From assembly GCF_002929375.1 (NCBI RefSeq), contig NZ_PJIP01000001.1, forward strand, positions 62,001-126,000: DNA of 64,000 nt. Direction: 5' to 3'. The translations under genes were made by a program, and so were the position numbers. The notes under the pieces were generated by a model, which was not told the origin of the DNA, did no database searches, and was given only the letters and a program-made list of their open reading frames with translations. The stretch is from Arthrobacter sp. DWC3. Lineage in GTDB: Bacteria > Actinomycetota > Actinomycetes > Actinomycetales > Micrococcaceae. The number at the start of each line of letters is the position of its first letter. Position 1 is the first letter of the stretch. Below are positions 41,223 through 51,078 of this stretch, one piece after another.

Positions 41223-42643
41223 CGGGTTGCCTCCTTCTCGGGCCTCTTCTTCACGGGCTTCCCGTTCACCCCGAGCACCTCGGGGAACGAGTCCTTCATG
41301 GGCCCCGTCGGCGCCGGGCGCCGCGCCGTCTCGGAGATCAGGAGGAGCAGGGCCACAATGAGCCAGTTTGCCAGCAGCGAGGACCCGCCGGCGGACATGA
41401 ACGGCGTGGTGAGCCCGGTCAGGGGGATCAGGCGCGTGATACCGCCGATCACCACGAAGCACTGCAGCGCGATGGTGAAGGAGAGGCCGCACGCGAGCAG
41501 CTTCCCGAAGCCGTCCTTCGTGCCGAGGGCGGCGCGGATGCCGCGGGACACGAGGATCACGTACATCATCACGATGGCCACGACGCCGATGAGTCCGAGC
41601 TCCTCGCCCAGCGCGGCGATGATCATGTCGCTGTTGGCATATGTCACGAGGTCCGGACGCCCTTCGCCGAACCCGGTGCCGATCAGGCCACCGTTGGCCA
41701 GGCCGAAGAGACCCTGCACCACCTGGCGGCTCCCGCCCGGCGCGCGGTCGTACACCTCCGGCGTGAAGGCGTTGATCCAGGAATCGAAGCGGAGCGCCAC
41801 ATGGCTGAAGAGTTCGAGGGCGACGAACACGCCGACGCCGATCATGGCGAGACCGATCAGCACCCAGCTGACCCTGCTCGTCGCGACGTAGATCATGACC
41901 ATGAACAGACCGAAGAACAGGATCGAGGAACCGAGGTCGCGCTGGAAGATCAGCACTCCGATGCTGACCAGCCAGGCCGCCGCCATCGGGGCGAGGTCCC
42001 GGAAGCGGGGGAACTGCAGCGGACCGATCTTCTTGCCCGCCAGCAGGATCAGGTCCCGGTTCGTCGAGAGATACCCTGCGAAGAATATGGCGAGCGTGAT
42101 CTTCGCGATCTCACCGGGCTGGAACGTACCGAACCCCACGGAGATCCAGATGCGTGCCCCGTTGATCTCCAGGCCGAGCGGCGTCAGGGGCAGCAGCAGC
42201 AGGATGGCGCTGACGATGAGGGAGATGTAGGTGAACCGGCGCAGGATCCTGTGGTCGCGCAGGAGGATCAGGGTGACCGCGGCCGCCCCGATGGCCACGG
42301 CGGTCCAGAGGACCTGCTGCGGCGCCACGGGGGTGAAGTCGGGCGACGCCGCGGCGGCCGAGAGGTCGAGGCGGTGGATCATCGCCAGCCCCACCCCGTT
42401 CAGCGCGATCACCAGCGGAAGGATCACCGGATCTGCATACTTCGCCCGGAAGCGCAGGATGACGTGGATGAACAGGCTCATCAGGCCGAGCGTCAGGGCG
42501 GTGGACCAGAAGTAGTCGTTGAAGGGTTCCTCGCGCCCGATCCCCGCCAGGTAGTTGGCGCCGACGGCCACGGCGAGGGCCAGGACCAGCAGCACGAGCT
42601 CGATGTTGCGCCGCGACCGCGGCACGGTCAGGACGTCACTCAT
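41219..42643 (-). CDS. SEDS family peptidoglycan polymerase (FtsW/RodA)
   Basis: A 474-residue protein with about ten to twelve membrane helices. It polymerises lipid II and works with the class B PBP. Conserved stretches include FQPGEIAKITLAIFFAGYL, IFQRDLGSSILFFGLFMVMI and the C-terminal GLTTPFMSAGGSSLLANW. In this operon position the mycobacterial homologue is called RodA. The ATG overlaps the pstP stop by eight bases. Confidence 0.93.
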   Translation of the reverse strand: MSDVLTVPRSRRNIELVLLVLALAVAVGANYLAGIGREEPFNDYFWSTALTLGLMSLFIHVILRFRAKYADPVILPLVIALNGVGLAMIHRLDLSAAAASPDFTPVAPQQVLWTAVAIGAAAVTLILLRDHRILRRFTYISLIVSAILLLLPLTPLGLEINGARIWISVGFGTFQPGEIAKITLAIFFAGYLSTNRDLILLAGKKIGPLQFPRFRDLAPMAAAWLVSIGVLIFQRDLGSSILFFGLFMVMIYVATSRVSWVLIGLAMIGVGVFVALELFSHVALRFDSWINAFTPEVYDRAPGGSRQVVQGLFGLANGGLIGTGFGEGRPDLVTYANSDMIIAALGEELGLIGVVAIVMMYVILVSRGIRAALGTKDGFGKLLACGLSFTIALQCFVVIGGITRLIPLTGLTTPFMSAGGSSLLANWLIVALLLLISETARRPAPTGPMKDSFPEVLGVNGKPVKKRPEKEATR

Positions 42644-44261
42644 TGGCTGTACCTTCACAGACGATGGCAGGGGACGGTGCAGGGGACGGTGCAGGGGACG
42701 GTGCCGGGGATGCACCGGACGACGCGGTCGGGGACGCGCCGGCCGGGACACCGGACGACGCGCTCGGGGACGGGGAGGGTACGGACGTTCCGGAGGGTCC
42801 GGCCGTCGGCGAGGGTGTGGGGCCGGCGGATGCTCCCGTCGTCGCGGACGGGCCCGGTGACGCTGTGGGTCCCGCAACCGGGGGATCGCAGGTCACGGCC
42901 CGCAGTTCGCTGCGCAGGTCGCTGACGATCCGCTCCGCTTCCTCGAGGCCGGCCGCGGGAAGCGTCTTGGCCACCTGCGACCGCTGGTACTCGGGGAGGT
43001 TGGAGACGGGGATGTCCGTCATCTCGTAGAGCTGGCTGAGGCTGATGGGCCCCACCGTCTGCGGTACCCCGGTGTAGATGGCGACCCGGTTCTCCGCCTC
43101 CGCCACGTAGTAGCGGGTCTGCGTCCACATGTAGCCGAGGCCGAGGACCGCGATGAGGATGAGGGTCATGAGGGACAGGAACGCCGGGACGAGCCAGCGC
43201 CGCCTCGGCCGTTCCGCCTCCTGCCCGGAGTCCTCACCGGCGTCGCCGTTCTCGGGCTCCGCCTTGTGCGTGAGCATCATCGCGGCACGGCGTTCCGTGG
43301 AGCGCTGCGTGACGATGGGGATCTGGCCGGTCTCGGTGGCGAGGGCGGCGGATCCCACGAGGACGTGGGGGCGGGTCAGGAGGTCCTGGCGGATGACGTC
43401 GGCGCGGATGGCGGCACCGGGAAGGTCGCCGTTCCGGTCGATCCCGTGTGCAGCGGCGGCGTCACCGGGCGTGTCGCGCTCCCCGGCCGCCTGCCGTGCA
43501 GGAGGGATGGTGGCCGGGGGCACGGCGTCGTCGTCGTCCGCCTCGATGACCTCGACGACCGCGATGGTGATGTTGTCGGGCGAACCGCCCGCGAGGGTCA
43601 GGTCGACGAGCGTGTCCACGCACGCCCGGATGTCCTTCGTCTCGCGCATCACCTGCTCGACCACGCGGTCGTTGAGCACGGCGTTGAGGCCGTCCGAGCA
43701 GAGCAGCCAGCGTTCGCCCGGCTCGGCGTCGAACTCCTCGAGGTCCAGTTCCGGGCTCGCGTCGACATCGCCCAGCACGCGCATGAGCACGTTCTTGTGC
43801 GGGTGGATCTCCGCTTCCTCCGGCCGGAGGCGTCCCTCGTCGATGAGGCGCTGCACGAACGTGTGGTCGGTGGTGATCTGCGCGAAGACACCGTCCTTGA
43901 GGCGGTAGGCCCGCGAGTCGCCGATGTGTGCGAGCTGCAGCTTCGTGTCCTCGAGCAGGATCGCCGTCACGGTGGTGCCCATGCCCGCGAGCTGCGGGTT
44001 GGTGGCGACGAGCTCGGACAGCAGGGAATTGGCGGTCTGGATCTCGTCCGCGAGGTGGGTGCCGGCCTTGCCCCGGTGGTCGCCGTGGTCCAGGTGGACC
44101 AGGTCCAGGACGGTGGAGGCGGAGGCCACGTTGCCGCCGGCGTGTCCGCCCATACCGTCGGCGACGACGGCGAGGAAGCGGCCCACGTAGGCGGAGTCGT
44201 CGTTCTTGGCACGCACCATGCCCACGTCGGAGCGGGCGGCGAACCTCAGGGCAAGCGGCAC
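42636..44261 (-). CDS. pstP: PP2C family serine/threonine phosphatase (PstP)
   Basis: A 541-residue membrane phosphatase that reverses PknA/PknB phosphorylation. The catalytic domain (about 1-240) has the metal-binding VVADGMGGHAGG, MGTTVTAILL, HIGDSRAYRL and GGSPDNITIAVV. A membrane helix (about 355-380) leads to a short extracellular domain. A Pro/Ser/Thr tail of about 85 residues follows, encoded partly by a perfect tandem repeat. It lies two bases after fhaB and overlaps the SEDS gene. Confidence 0.94.
   Translation of the reverse strand: MPLALRFAARSDVGMVRAKNDDSAYVGRFLAVVADGMGGHAGGNVASASTVLDLVHLDHGDHRGKAGTHLADEIQTANSLLSELVATNPQLAGMGTTVTAILLEDTKLQLAHIGDSRAYRLKDGVFAQITTDHTFVQRLIDEGRLRPEEAEIHPHKNVLMRVLGDVDASPELDLEEFDAEPGERWLLCSDGLNAVLNDRVVEQVMRETKDIRACVDTLVDLTLAGGSPDNITIAVVEVIEADDDDAVPPATIPPARQAAGERDTPGDAAAAHGIDRNGDLPGAAIRADVIRQDLLTRPHVLVGSAALATETGQIPIVTQRSTERRAAMMLTHKAEPENGDAGEDSGQEAERPRRRWLVPAFLSLMTLILIAVLGLGYMWTQTRYYVAEAENRVAIYTGVPQTVGPISLSQLYEMTDIPVSNLPEYQRSQVAKTLPAAGLEEAERIVSDLRSELRAVTCDPPVAGPTASPGPSATTGASAGPTPSPTAGPSGTSVPSPSPSASSGVPAGASPTASSGASPAPSPAPSPAPSPAIVCEGTANE
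42667..42702. repeat. Tandem repeat in the pstP tail
   Basis: Three perfect copies of the 12-bp unit GCAGGGGACGGT encode repeated Pro-Ser-Pro-Ala at the C-terminal end of PstP. Such repeats can change length by slippage. Confidence 0.85.
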
Positions 44262-44263
44262 GC

Positions 44264-44752
44264 CTACGGCCTCAATTCGATGACCGTCTTACCGATCCGG
44301 ATGGGGACGCCCGGCTCGACGGGCAGGGCGCGGGTGAGCTGCGTCCCCGCGAGGTAGGTGCCGTTGGTGGAACCGAGGTCCTCGACGAACCAGCGGCTGC
44401 CCTGGGGGAACAGACGTGCGTGGCGCCCCGACGCGTAGTCGTCCTCGAGGACGAGCGTGGCCTCCTGGGCGCGGCCGAGGAGGATGGGGCTCGCGGCGAG
44501 ATCCAGTGCGGTGCCGGCGAGAGGGCCCTCCGTGACCACGAGGCGTCGCGCGGAGGGGCGGCCCGGCGCCGGTTCCTCCACGAGTTCCGGGTTCCTGCGG
44601 ATCTCACGCGCCGTCGGCGTACCGACCTTGTTGCGGCGGCCCACCACGAGGTCGCGGCGCAGGGCCCCGACCGTGCTGAGGACGAGGACCCACAGCAGGA
44701 GCAGGAAGCCGAAGCGCAGGAGCGTGACGGTCAGTTCCCCGGCCTCGCTCAT
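44264..44752 (-). CDS. fhaB: FHA domain protein FhaB (FipA-like)
   Basis: A 162-residue protein with one N-terminal membrane helix (VTLLRFGFLLLLWVLVLSTV) and a C-terminal FHA domain (about 80-160). That domain has ILLGRA, SGRHARL and the DLGSTNGTYL signature, which binds phosphothreonine. In mycobacteria it links kinase signalling to division. Its start overlaps the fhaA stop (ATGA). Confidence 0.93.
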   Translation of the reverse strand: MSEAGELTVTLLRFGFLLLLWVLVLSTVGALRRDLVVGRRNKVGTPTAREIRRNPELVEEPAPGRPSARRLVVTEGPLAGTALDLAASPILLGRAQEATLVLEDDYASGRHARLFPQGSRWFVEDLGSTNGTYLAGTQLTRALPVEPGVPIRIGKTVIELRP

Positions 44753-45489
44753 CGTTGGAGCCCTCCGTTCTGTGTGGGCACCAGGCGGAAGGTCAGGCGG
44801 GAGCGTCCCATGGTGATGGTGGAGCCGTCCGTGAGTTCGGCGCGTCCGTCGACGCGCCGGCCGTTCACGTAGCTGCCGTTGGTGGAGCCGAGGTCGACGG
44901 CGAAGAAGCGTCCCTCGTGCGCGCGGATCTCGAGGTGACGGCGGGAGACCCCGGTGTCGTCGACGAGGATGTCCGCCTCGGAGGACCGTCCGAGCACGAT
45001 CGAGCCGGTGTTGATCGAGTAGCGCTGCCCGTCGATCTCGAGGATGGGCTGGTAGCGCGTGGGCTGGCGCCGCGGTACCGCGGGGGCGGTCGGTCCGGCA
45101 GGCCTACGGGCGGCCGCCTGCTTCTCGATGGCCGAGTCGATCTCGAAGACGCCCGCCTTGAGGTCCGGATCGTGCTCGAAGGAGACGCGGACCGGCCCCT
45201 GGAGGCTGTACTGCTGGCTGTTGACGTGCGCGATGACGACGTCGCACAGTTCCTCGGCGAGAGCGGAGCCCCACTGCTGGGCGAGCTCGAAGTCGGAATC
45301 GGACAGGCGTGCCGTGAAGACGTTGGGGGCGAGGGTGCGGCCCTGGGACAGGACGAGGGACCGGTTGTCGAGTTCCTTGCGGAGGGCACTGGCGATCTCG
45401 AGGGGTTGAACTTGGGACCGGGAACCCGTGGTGAAGGCTCCCCGGACCAGCTTCTCGAGCCCGCGCTCCACGTTGTCGAGAATGCCCAT
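44749..45489 (-). CDS. fhaA: FHA domain protein FhaA (DUF3662 plus FHA)
   Basis: A 246-residue cytoplasmic protein. The N-terminal DUF3662 domain (about 1-115) begins MGILDNVERGLEKLVRGAF. A linker leads to an FHA domain (about 155-240) with IVLGRSSEADI, VSRRHLEI and LGSTNGSYVN. In mycobacteria FhaA binds the phosphorylated MviN pseudokinase, whose counterpart here is encoded at 4.5 kb. GGAGGCGACGT precedes the ATG. It is the first gene of the signalling and wall operon. Confidence 0.94.
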   Translation of the reverse strand: MGILDNVERGLEKLVRGAFTTGSRSQVQPLEIASALRKELDNRSLVLSQGRTLAPNVFTARLSDSDFELAQQWGSALAEELCDVVIAHVNSQQYSLQGPVRVSFEHDPDLKAGVFEIDSAIEKQAAARRPAGPTAPAVPRRQPTRYQPILEIDGQRYSINTGSIVLGRSSEADILVDDTGVSRRHLEIRAHEGRFFAVDLGSTNGSYVNGRRVDGRAELTDGSTITMGRSRLTFRLVPTQNGGLQR

Positions 45490-45808
45490 ACGTCGCCTCC
45501 TCCCTCTTGTCGCACTGTGGTGTGAGACCCCGCCAGCAGTGTGCTGCAGGGCTTCTCCCGGTCCTGGAAACGGCGATGTCCGGCCGGGCATGTTCCATCC
45601 GATACTACTGGGAGGCTCTGGGAATGGGCTTCACCGGCGGGTCCGGAGCATTACTTTGTCCTAACGATCCGTGTCCGCGGCGGCCGGCAGGACGGCCGTC
45701 CGGCCCGGGACGACGGCACCGTTTAGGTGATCCAGCAGGGCTCCGCTATGCTTGACTCTGCTGTTCACAACACCGGCGCCAAGCGCCCGGAGTTGGAATC
45801 TCGAAGAT
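45490..45808. other. Gene-free interval upstream of fhaA and tRNA-Leu
   Basis: About 320 bp with no credible coding sequence. It must hold the promoter of the leftward fhaA operon and that of the rightward tRNA-Leu. TATGCT at about 45747 is a possible -10 for the tRNA; I could not identify a confident promoter for fhaA. Confidence 0.5.
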
Positions 45809-45891
45809 GCGCGAGTGGCGGAACGGCAGACGCGCTGGCTTCAGGTGCCAGTATCCGAAAGGGTGTGGGGGTTCAAATCCCCCCTCGCGCA
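45809..45891 (+). tRNA. tRNA-Leu (CAG)
   Basis: An 83-nt class II tRNA: acceptor GCGCGAG/CTCGCGC, anticodon stem CTGGC/GCCAG with loop TTCAGGT (anticodon CAG), a long variable arm, and T-loop TTCAAAT. CCA is not encoded. Confidence 0.97.
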
Positions 45892-45901
45892 CAGGTAATG
45901 G

Positions 45902-45940
45902 ACGACGAAGGGCCTCCGCCCAGCGGGGGCCCTTCGTCGT
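45902..45940. terminator. Terminator between tRNA-Leu and dnaE2
   Basis: A 13-bp perfect stem (45902-45914 with 45928-45940), extended by an inner CCG/CGG pairing, lies between the convergent tRNA-Leu and dnaE2. It probably ends both transcripts. Confidence 0.75.
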
Positions 45941-45966
45941 ATGCCGTCCCGGAGGTTGGGGGCACG

Positions 45967-48900
45967 TCAGCGGAAGTCGCGGGACCTGGTGGTCGCCTTG
46001 AGTTGAAGGACCTCGATGCGGTCGGCCACGACGTTGACGACCCCCTCGGAGGACCGCTCGAGGACGCCGCGCACGATCACGCTGCTGGCCTCCCGCGCCA
46101 CCCGGCGGTAACGCTGCCACACCCCCACCGAGCAGATGACGTTCACCAGCCCGGTCTCGTCCTCCAGGTTCATGAACGTGATGCCGCTCGCCGTCGCCGG
46201 CCGCTGCCGGTGCGTCACCACCCCCGCCACCTCGATCCGCCGACCGGACTCGGCGGTCCTCAGCTGCACGGCGGTCAGGGCGCCGCGGCGCTGCAGCCGC
46301 CCTCGGGCATGGCGCACCGGGTGGTCGTCCGGGGTGATGCCCGTGGACCAGAGGTCGGAGCCCACCTTGTCGATGTCGGAGAGCTCCGGCATCAGCGGGG
46401 GCTGGATGTAGACGGCGGTCCCCTTGATCTGACCTTCGCGTTCCGTCGCTGCGGGGCCGGCGTTCCACAGCGCCTCCCGCCGGCTGAGGCCCATCGAGTC
46501 GAAGGCGCCCGACGCCGCCAGGGCCTCGAGCTGGCCTGCGTTGACGCCGGTGCGCCGGGCCAGGTCCGGCATGTCCTCGTAGGGCCCGTTCCGTTCCCGC
46601 TCCGCGACGATCCTCTCCGCGAGCTTCACCCCGAGGGATTCCACGCTGGCGAGCCCCAGCCGCACGGCGTAGTTGCCGTCGCGGCGGTGGGGCGTGGAGT
46701 CGAACGGCGTGTCCGGGTCGAAGTACCCGACGGGCGCCTGTTCGTCCTCGATGCAGCAGTCCATGCCGGTGGTCCGCGCGTGAAGGTCATCCGGCGGGTC
46801 GTAGCCCTCGAGCGGTTCGAGATCGGCGTGCACCCCGGAGTGCAGGATGTCGGGGCGCAGCACGACGGCGCCGTGGCGCCGCGCATCCGCCACGAGCGTC
46901 TGCGGCGAGTAGAACCCCATGGGCTGGGCGCGCAGGAGCGAGGCGAGGAAAGCGCCCGGGTAGTGCAGGCGCAGCCAGGCGCTGACGTAGACCAGCAGTG
47001 CGAAGCTGATCGAGTGGCTCTCCGCGAACCCGAAGTTCGCGAAGGCGTGGATCTTGGTGTAGATGGTGTCGGCGACCTCGCCGGTGATCCCGTTGGACGC
47101 CATGCCCTCGTACAGCTTCGCCTTGAGGGAGTCGATCCGCTCCTCGCCCCGCTTGGATCCCATGGCGCGCCGCAGGAGGTCCGCGTCCGCTCCCGAGCAG
47201 CCGCCCACCACCATGGCCATCTGCATGAGCTGCTCCTGGAAGAGCGGCACCCCGAGGGTCCGTTCGAGGACGGGCTTGAGGTCGGGGTGGATGTACCGGA
47301 CCTCCTCCTCGCCCATCTTCCGCTTGATGTACGGGTGCACGGCGCCGCCCTGGATGGGGCCGGGCCGCACGAGGGCCACCTCGATCACGAGGTCGTAGAA
47401 CTGGCGGGGCTGCAGGCGCGGGAGCATGCCCATCTGGGCGCGGCTCTCCACCTGGAAGACACCCACCGAGTCCGCGAAGCACAGCATGTCGTACACGCCC
47501 TGCTCCTCCTTGGGGATGGTGTGCAGCTCCCACGTCTCGCCGAAGTGCCGCTCCACGAGGTCGAAGTTGTACTGGATGGCCGCGAGGATGCCGAGGCCCA
47601 GCAGGTCGAACTTCACGAGTCCCATCCAGGCGCAGTCGTCCTTGTCCCACTGGAGCACCGTCCTGCCGCCCATGCGGCCGTGCTCGATGGGGCAGACCTC
47701 TCCCACCGGCCGGTCCGTGAGCACCATCCCGCCGGAGTGGATGCCCAGGTGGCGCGGGAACCTCAGGACCTCCTGCGCCAGGCCGACCACGGCGTCGGGG
47801 ATGTCGTGGTCGCTGCTCGAGACGAGGCCGCCCCACCGTTCGATCTGCCGGGACCAGGCATCCTGCTGCCCGGGGCTGTGGCCCAGGGCCTTGGCCATGT
47901 CGCGGACGGCGAACTTGGGACGGTAGGTGATGACGTTGGCCACCTGCGCGGCGTTGAAGCGCCCGTACTTGCGGTAGACGTACTGGATGACCTCCTCGCG
48001 GCGGTCCGAGTCGAAGTCCACGTCGATGTCCGGTTCCTCGTCGCGCATGCTCGAGAGGAACCGTTCGAAGGGCAGCTGGTACTTGATGGAATCCACGGCC
48101 GTGATCTCGAGCAGGTAGCAGACCGCCGAGTTGGCCGCCGATCCCCGCCCCTGGCACAGGATGCCGTTGCGGCGCGCGTAGTGCACGAGGTCGTGGACGA
48201 TCAGGAAGTACCCGGGGAAGTTCTTGTCCTCGATCACCTCCAGTTCCCGTTCGATCCGCTCGCGGACATCGGCCCTGCCCCCGTAGAGCCTGTCGGCGCC
48301 CTGCCAGACGAGTTCACGGAGGTAGCTCATCTGGGTGTGGCCCTCCGGGAGGTCGATGTTCGGCAGCCCGGGCTTGACGCTCCGGAGGGTGAAGGCGAGG
48401 TCCGAGGCGAGGTCCACGGTGCGTTCCACCGCGCCGGGGTAGCCCCTGAACCGCCGCGCCATCTCCGCGCCGCTGCGCAGGTGCGCGGCGCCGGCCGCCG
48501 GGAGCCAGCCGTCCATCTGGTCCAGGCTCCGGCGCGCCCGGACGGCGGCCAGGGCCGAGGCGAGGCGGTGCTGCTTCGGGGTGGCGTAGTGCACGTTGTT
48601 GGTGGCGACCGTGGGCAGGTCCAGGCGGGCCGCGAGGGCGGCCAGGGCGTCGTTGTGGGCGGTGTCGAGCGGGTTGCCCTGGTTGATGAGCTCGACGGCG
48701 ACCGACTCCCGGCCGAACAGGTCCACGAGCACCCGCAGCTCGGCCTCGGCCGCCGCGTCCCCGTCCGCGACGAGCGCCGAACGGACCGCGCCCTTGCGAC
48801 AGCCCGTGAGGATCATCCACTGCCCGGCGGCGTGCCCGGCCAGGCGCTCGAGGCTGTAGCGGGGCTTGCCCTTCTCGGCGTCGGCGGCGAGCTGGGCCTC

Positions 48901-49386
48901 GGTGATGGCCGTGGACAGGCGGTGGTAGCCGGCGGATCCGCGGGCGAGGACCAGCAGGTGCCGTCCCTCGGGGTCGGCCTCCCCGTTCTGCGGCTTCGAC
49001 AGGCCGAGGGACAGTTCCGTGCCGTACAGGGTCGAGAAGCCGGGATACTTCTCGGCGGCCTCCGCGAAGTGCACGGCACCGTACAGGCCGTCGTGGTCGG
49101 TCAGGGCCATGCCGGCGAGGCCGAGCCGCTGGGCCTCCTCGGCGAGGTGCTCGGGGCTCGACGCACCGTCGAGGAAGCTGAAGTTCGAGTGGACGTGCAG
49201 TTCGGCGTACGGCACCACGGGACCCTCGGGGGCGGAGGCCTCCGCGGGAGCCGTGTAGGGCTGGCGCTTCCGCGACCAGGCGGGGCTGTCGCCGCCGTCG
49301 GCCCCGAGGGGCGGCGCTCCGGGCCGGGTGGCCGAGAGGTTCCGTTCGAAGTCCGACCAGGGGATCGGTGGATTGTTCCAGCCCAT
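45967..49386 (-). CDS. dnaE2: Error-prone DNA polymerase DnaE2
   Basis: A 1139-residue C-family polymerase used for mutagenic translesion synthesis. The PHP domain starts with ELHVHSNFSFLDGAS. Catalytic aspartates lie in EEPDIDVDFDSDRREEV, and the fingers/palm region includes HSGGMVLTDRPVG. A C-terminal OB-fold carries EVAGVVTHRQRP and TFMNLEDETG. The N terminus MGWNNPPIPWSDFE is typical of the family. GGGAGGG precedes the ATG. It is the last gene of imuA-imuB-dnaE2, 54 bp after imuB, and should be SOS-induced with them. Confidence 0.96.
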   Translation of the reverse strand: MGWNNPPIPWSDFERNLSATRPGAPPLGADGGDSPAWSRKRQPYTAPAEASAPEGPVVPYAELHVHSNFSFLDGASSPEHLAEEAQRLGLAGMALTDHDGLYGAVHFAEAAEKYPGFSTLYGTELSLGLSKPQNGEADPEGRHLLVLARGSAGYHRLSTAITEAQLAADAEKGKPRYSLERLAGHAAGQWMILTGCRKGAVRSALVADGDAAAEAELRVLVDLFGRESVAVELINQGNPLDTAHNDALAALAARLDLPTVATNNVHYATPKQHRLASALAAVRARRSLDQMDGWLPAAGAAHLRSGAEMARRFRGYPGAVERTVDLASDLAFTLRSVKPGLPNIDLPEGHTQMSYLRELVWQGADRLYGGRADVRERIERELEVIEDKNFPGYFLIVHDLVHYARRNGILCQGRGSAANSAVCYLLEITAVDSIKYQLPFERFLSSMRDEEPDIDVDFDSDRREEVIQYVYRKYGRFNAAQVANVITYRPKFAVRDMAKALGHSPGQQDAWSRQIERWGGLVSSSDHDIPDAVVGLAQEVLRFPRHLGIHSGGMVLTDRPVGEVCPIEHGRMGGRTVLQWDKDDCAWMGLVKFDLLGLGILAAIQYNFDLVERHFGETWELHTIPKEEQGVYDMLCFADSVGVFQVESRAQMGMLPRLQPRQFYDLVIEVALVRPGPIQGGAVHPYIKRKMGEEEVRYIHPDLKPVLERTLGVPLFQEQLMQMAMVVGGCSGADADLLRRAMGSKRGEERIDSLKAKLYEGMASNGITGEVADTIYTKIHAFANFGFAESHSISFALLVYVSAWLRLHYPGAFLASLLRAQPMGFYSPQTLVADARRHGAVVLRPDILHSGVHADLEPLEGYDPPDDLHARTTGMDCCIEDEQAPVGYFDPDTPFDSTPHRRDGNYAVRLGLASVESLGVKLAERIVAERERNGPYEDMPDLARRTGVNAGQLEALAASGAFDSMGLSRREALWNAGPAATEREGQIKGTAVYIQPPLMPELSDIDKVGSDLWSTGITPDDHPVRHARGRLQRRGALTAVQLRTAESGRRIEVAGVVTHRQRPATASGITFMNLEDETGLVNVICSVGVWQRYRRVAREASSVIVRGVLERSSEGVVNVVADRIEVLQLKATTRSRDFR

Positions 49387-49440
49387 GGCGTCCCTCCCTG
49401 TCTGGATGTCCTGTAGTTGTGGCGGTGGCGTGATCCGCCG

Positions 49441-51078
49441 TCAGTCGTAGCCGGCTTCCAGCCACCACGCGTGGTCCTCGAGCAGCAGCAACCAGGCGGA
49501 CCCCGAGTGGTCCACCAGCTGGAAGCGGTTGAGCACGCGCCCCTTCGGGTCCCACCAGCGTTCGTTGATCGGCCAGGGGCCTGCCCAGGAGTGCACGGGC
49601 CGGTGGCCGTCGTCGGGCCCCGCGCTGAAGAAGGCCGGGTCGGCGCTCAGGAGGCCGCGCGGGTCCACGTCCACCGGGTTGCCGTGCGCGTCGACGACGG
49701 CGGCGGGAACGGGTTCGGCGAACACGGTGGCGGGGGCCGGGCCGGGCAGCCGGCCGGGCCAGGGCTGGTTCCGGTCCTTCACCGGCACCTTCGCGGATTG
49801 CTGCCCCACGGGGGCGTCCCCCCACGGGATGTACACACGGCGGTCCGCCAGGAGGCGTCCTCCGGCGATGATCGCGGTGAGCACGGCGCCGTGGCCCAGC
49901 ATGCTCTGCACGCGGGCCAGTCCGTGGTGGATGCCTTCGTCCGGTCCCGTCCCCCAGAGCCCGTCCGCGTGGTCGCCGAGGTCCTCGACGATGTCCGGGA
50001 CCAAGTGGACCCGCGTGATGCCCGAGGTGAGTCCGTGGTCGGAGGCGTTGGTGCCCTGGAGCTGCCAGCGCACGCGGTCCACGACGTCGTCGGCGTCGAA
50101 CCAGCGCGGGTGCTGCCACCGGCGTTCCGACGTCTCGCCCGCTTCCGTGTGCAGCGAGACCTGCAGCGCCGTGCAGACGAGCCCGGCCTCGCGCAGGGTG
50201 TCGACGAACTCGCCGGCCCGGGTCCTGAGGGCGAAGGCGAGCTGGTCGATCCGGACGAGGGGAGGCTCGAACTCGGCGATGGTGTCGAGGTGGGGCGGGG
50301 GCGTCCGGGCCACGACGCTCCGGTGGTCGAGCCCGCTGGCCTGGCGGTGGGCGATGGCCCCCTCGATGCCGAAGCGGTTGCGGACGTCGGAGGCCTTGAG
50401 CGCCGCGAAGTCACCGAGGGAGCGGATGCCGAGGCGTTTGAGCAGCACGGCGAGCCGGGGCTGCTCGAGGACCTCCAGGGGGTAGCTGCCGAGGAACCAG
50501 GGCGAACCGCCCGGCGGGATGACGACCAGCTGGTCGACGTCGTCGTCCAGCCGGTCGGTGGCCCGGGCCGCCTGCTCCGCGGCGAACGGGCCGTCCGCGA
50601 TCCCGATCCGCACGTCCGTGAGGCCGATGGCGGCCAGCGCCTGCCGGACCACGTCCGCGGCGTCAGGCTCGCTCCCGTAGTAGCGCGCAGGGCCCTTGAC
50701 CCTGATGGCGCACAGCCCCGGGCGGAGGACCTGCACGCCGGGCAGGATGGTCTCAACGGCCGCGGTGACGGGCTCGAAGGTGCGCTCGTCGAGGGACGGG
50801 TCGTACGGGAGGGCCACGAGCCCCGTGCAGCGGGCCTGGGCCTCGCGGATACGCAGGCCGCGCTTCACGCCGTCCTCCCGGGCCGCGGGGGAGCAGGCGA
50901 ACACCTCCCCGCGGTCCACGAGGACGAGCGGGGTCTCGGCGGGCAACGCGTGCTCGCGCAGCGCCGCCGTGATGGGCCAGTCGGGGCACCAGAGCACCAT
51001 GGTCCGGGTGGCAGGAGGGGGCCCGGTGGGCTCCGTGGGCTGTGCGGGCCCTGCAGGCCCGGCCGGTGGGGACGTCAC
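49441..51078 (-). CDS. imuB: Y-family polymerase-like mutasome subunit ImuB
   Basis: A 545-residue Y-family-like protein lacking the catalytic acidic residues. Where active enzymes have a Ser-Ile-Asp-Glu motif, this has LCAIRVKGPARYYG, as expected for ImuB. The N terminus MVLWCPDWPITAALREH marks the start of the conserved domain. ImuB connects DnaE2 to the beta clamp and does not polymerise. The GTG start overlaps the imuA stop (GTGA). Confidence 0.93.
   Translation of the reverse strand: MTSPPAGPAGPAQPTEPTGPPPATRTMVLWCPDWPITAALREHALPAETPLVLVDRGEVFACSPAAREDGVKRGLRIREAQARCTGLVALPYDPSLDERTFEPVTAAVETILPGVQVLRPGLCAIRVKGPARYYGSEPDAADVVRQALAAIGLTDVRIGIADGPFAAEQAARATDRLDDDVDQLVVIPPGGSPWFLGSYPLEVLEQPRLAVLLKRLGIRSLGDFAALKASDVRNRFGIEGAIAHRQASGLDHRSVVARTPPPHLDTIAEFEPPLVRIDQLAFALRTRAGEFVDTLREAGLVCTALQVSLHTEAGETSERRWQHPRWFDADDVVDRVRWQLQGTNASDHGLTSGITRVHLVPDIVEDLGDHADGLWGTGPDEGIHHGLARVQSMLGHGAVLTAIIAGGRLLADRRVYIPWGDAPVGQQSAKVPVKDRNQPWPGRLPGPAPATVFAEPVPAAVVDAHGNPVDVDPRGLLSADPAFFSAGPDDGHRPVHSWAGPWPINERWWDPKGRVLNRFQLVDHSGSAWLLLLEDHAWWLEAGYD

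Noticed and set aside
45727-49416. A 1229-codon open frame on the plus strand
   Set aside because: It is antisense to dnaE2 in very GC-rich DNA, has no ribosome site or domain, and mirrors dnaE2 codon usage. The same applies to the long plus-strand frame over imuB at 49417-51222.
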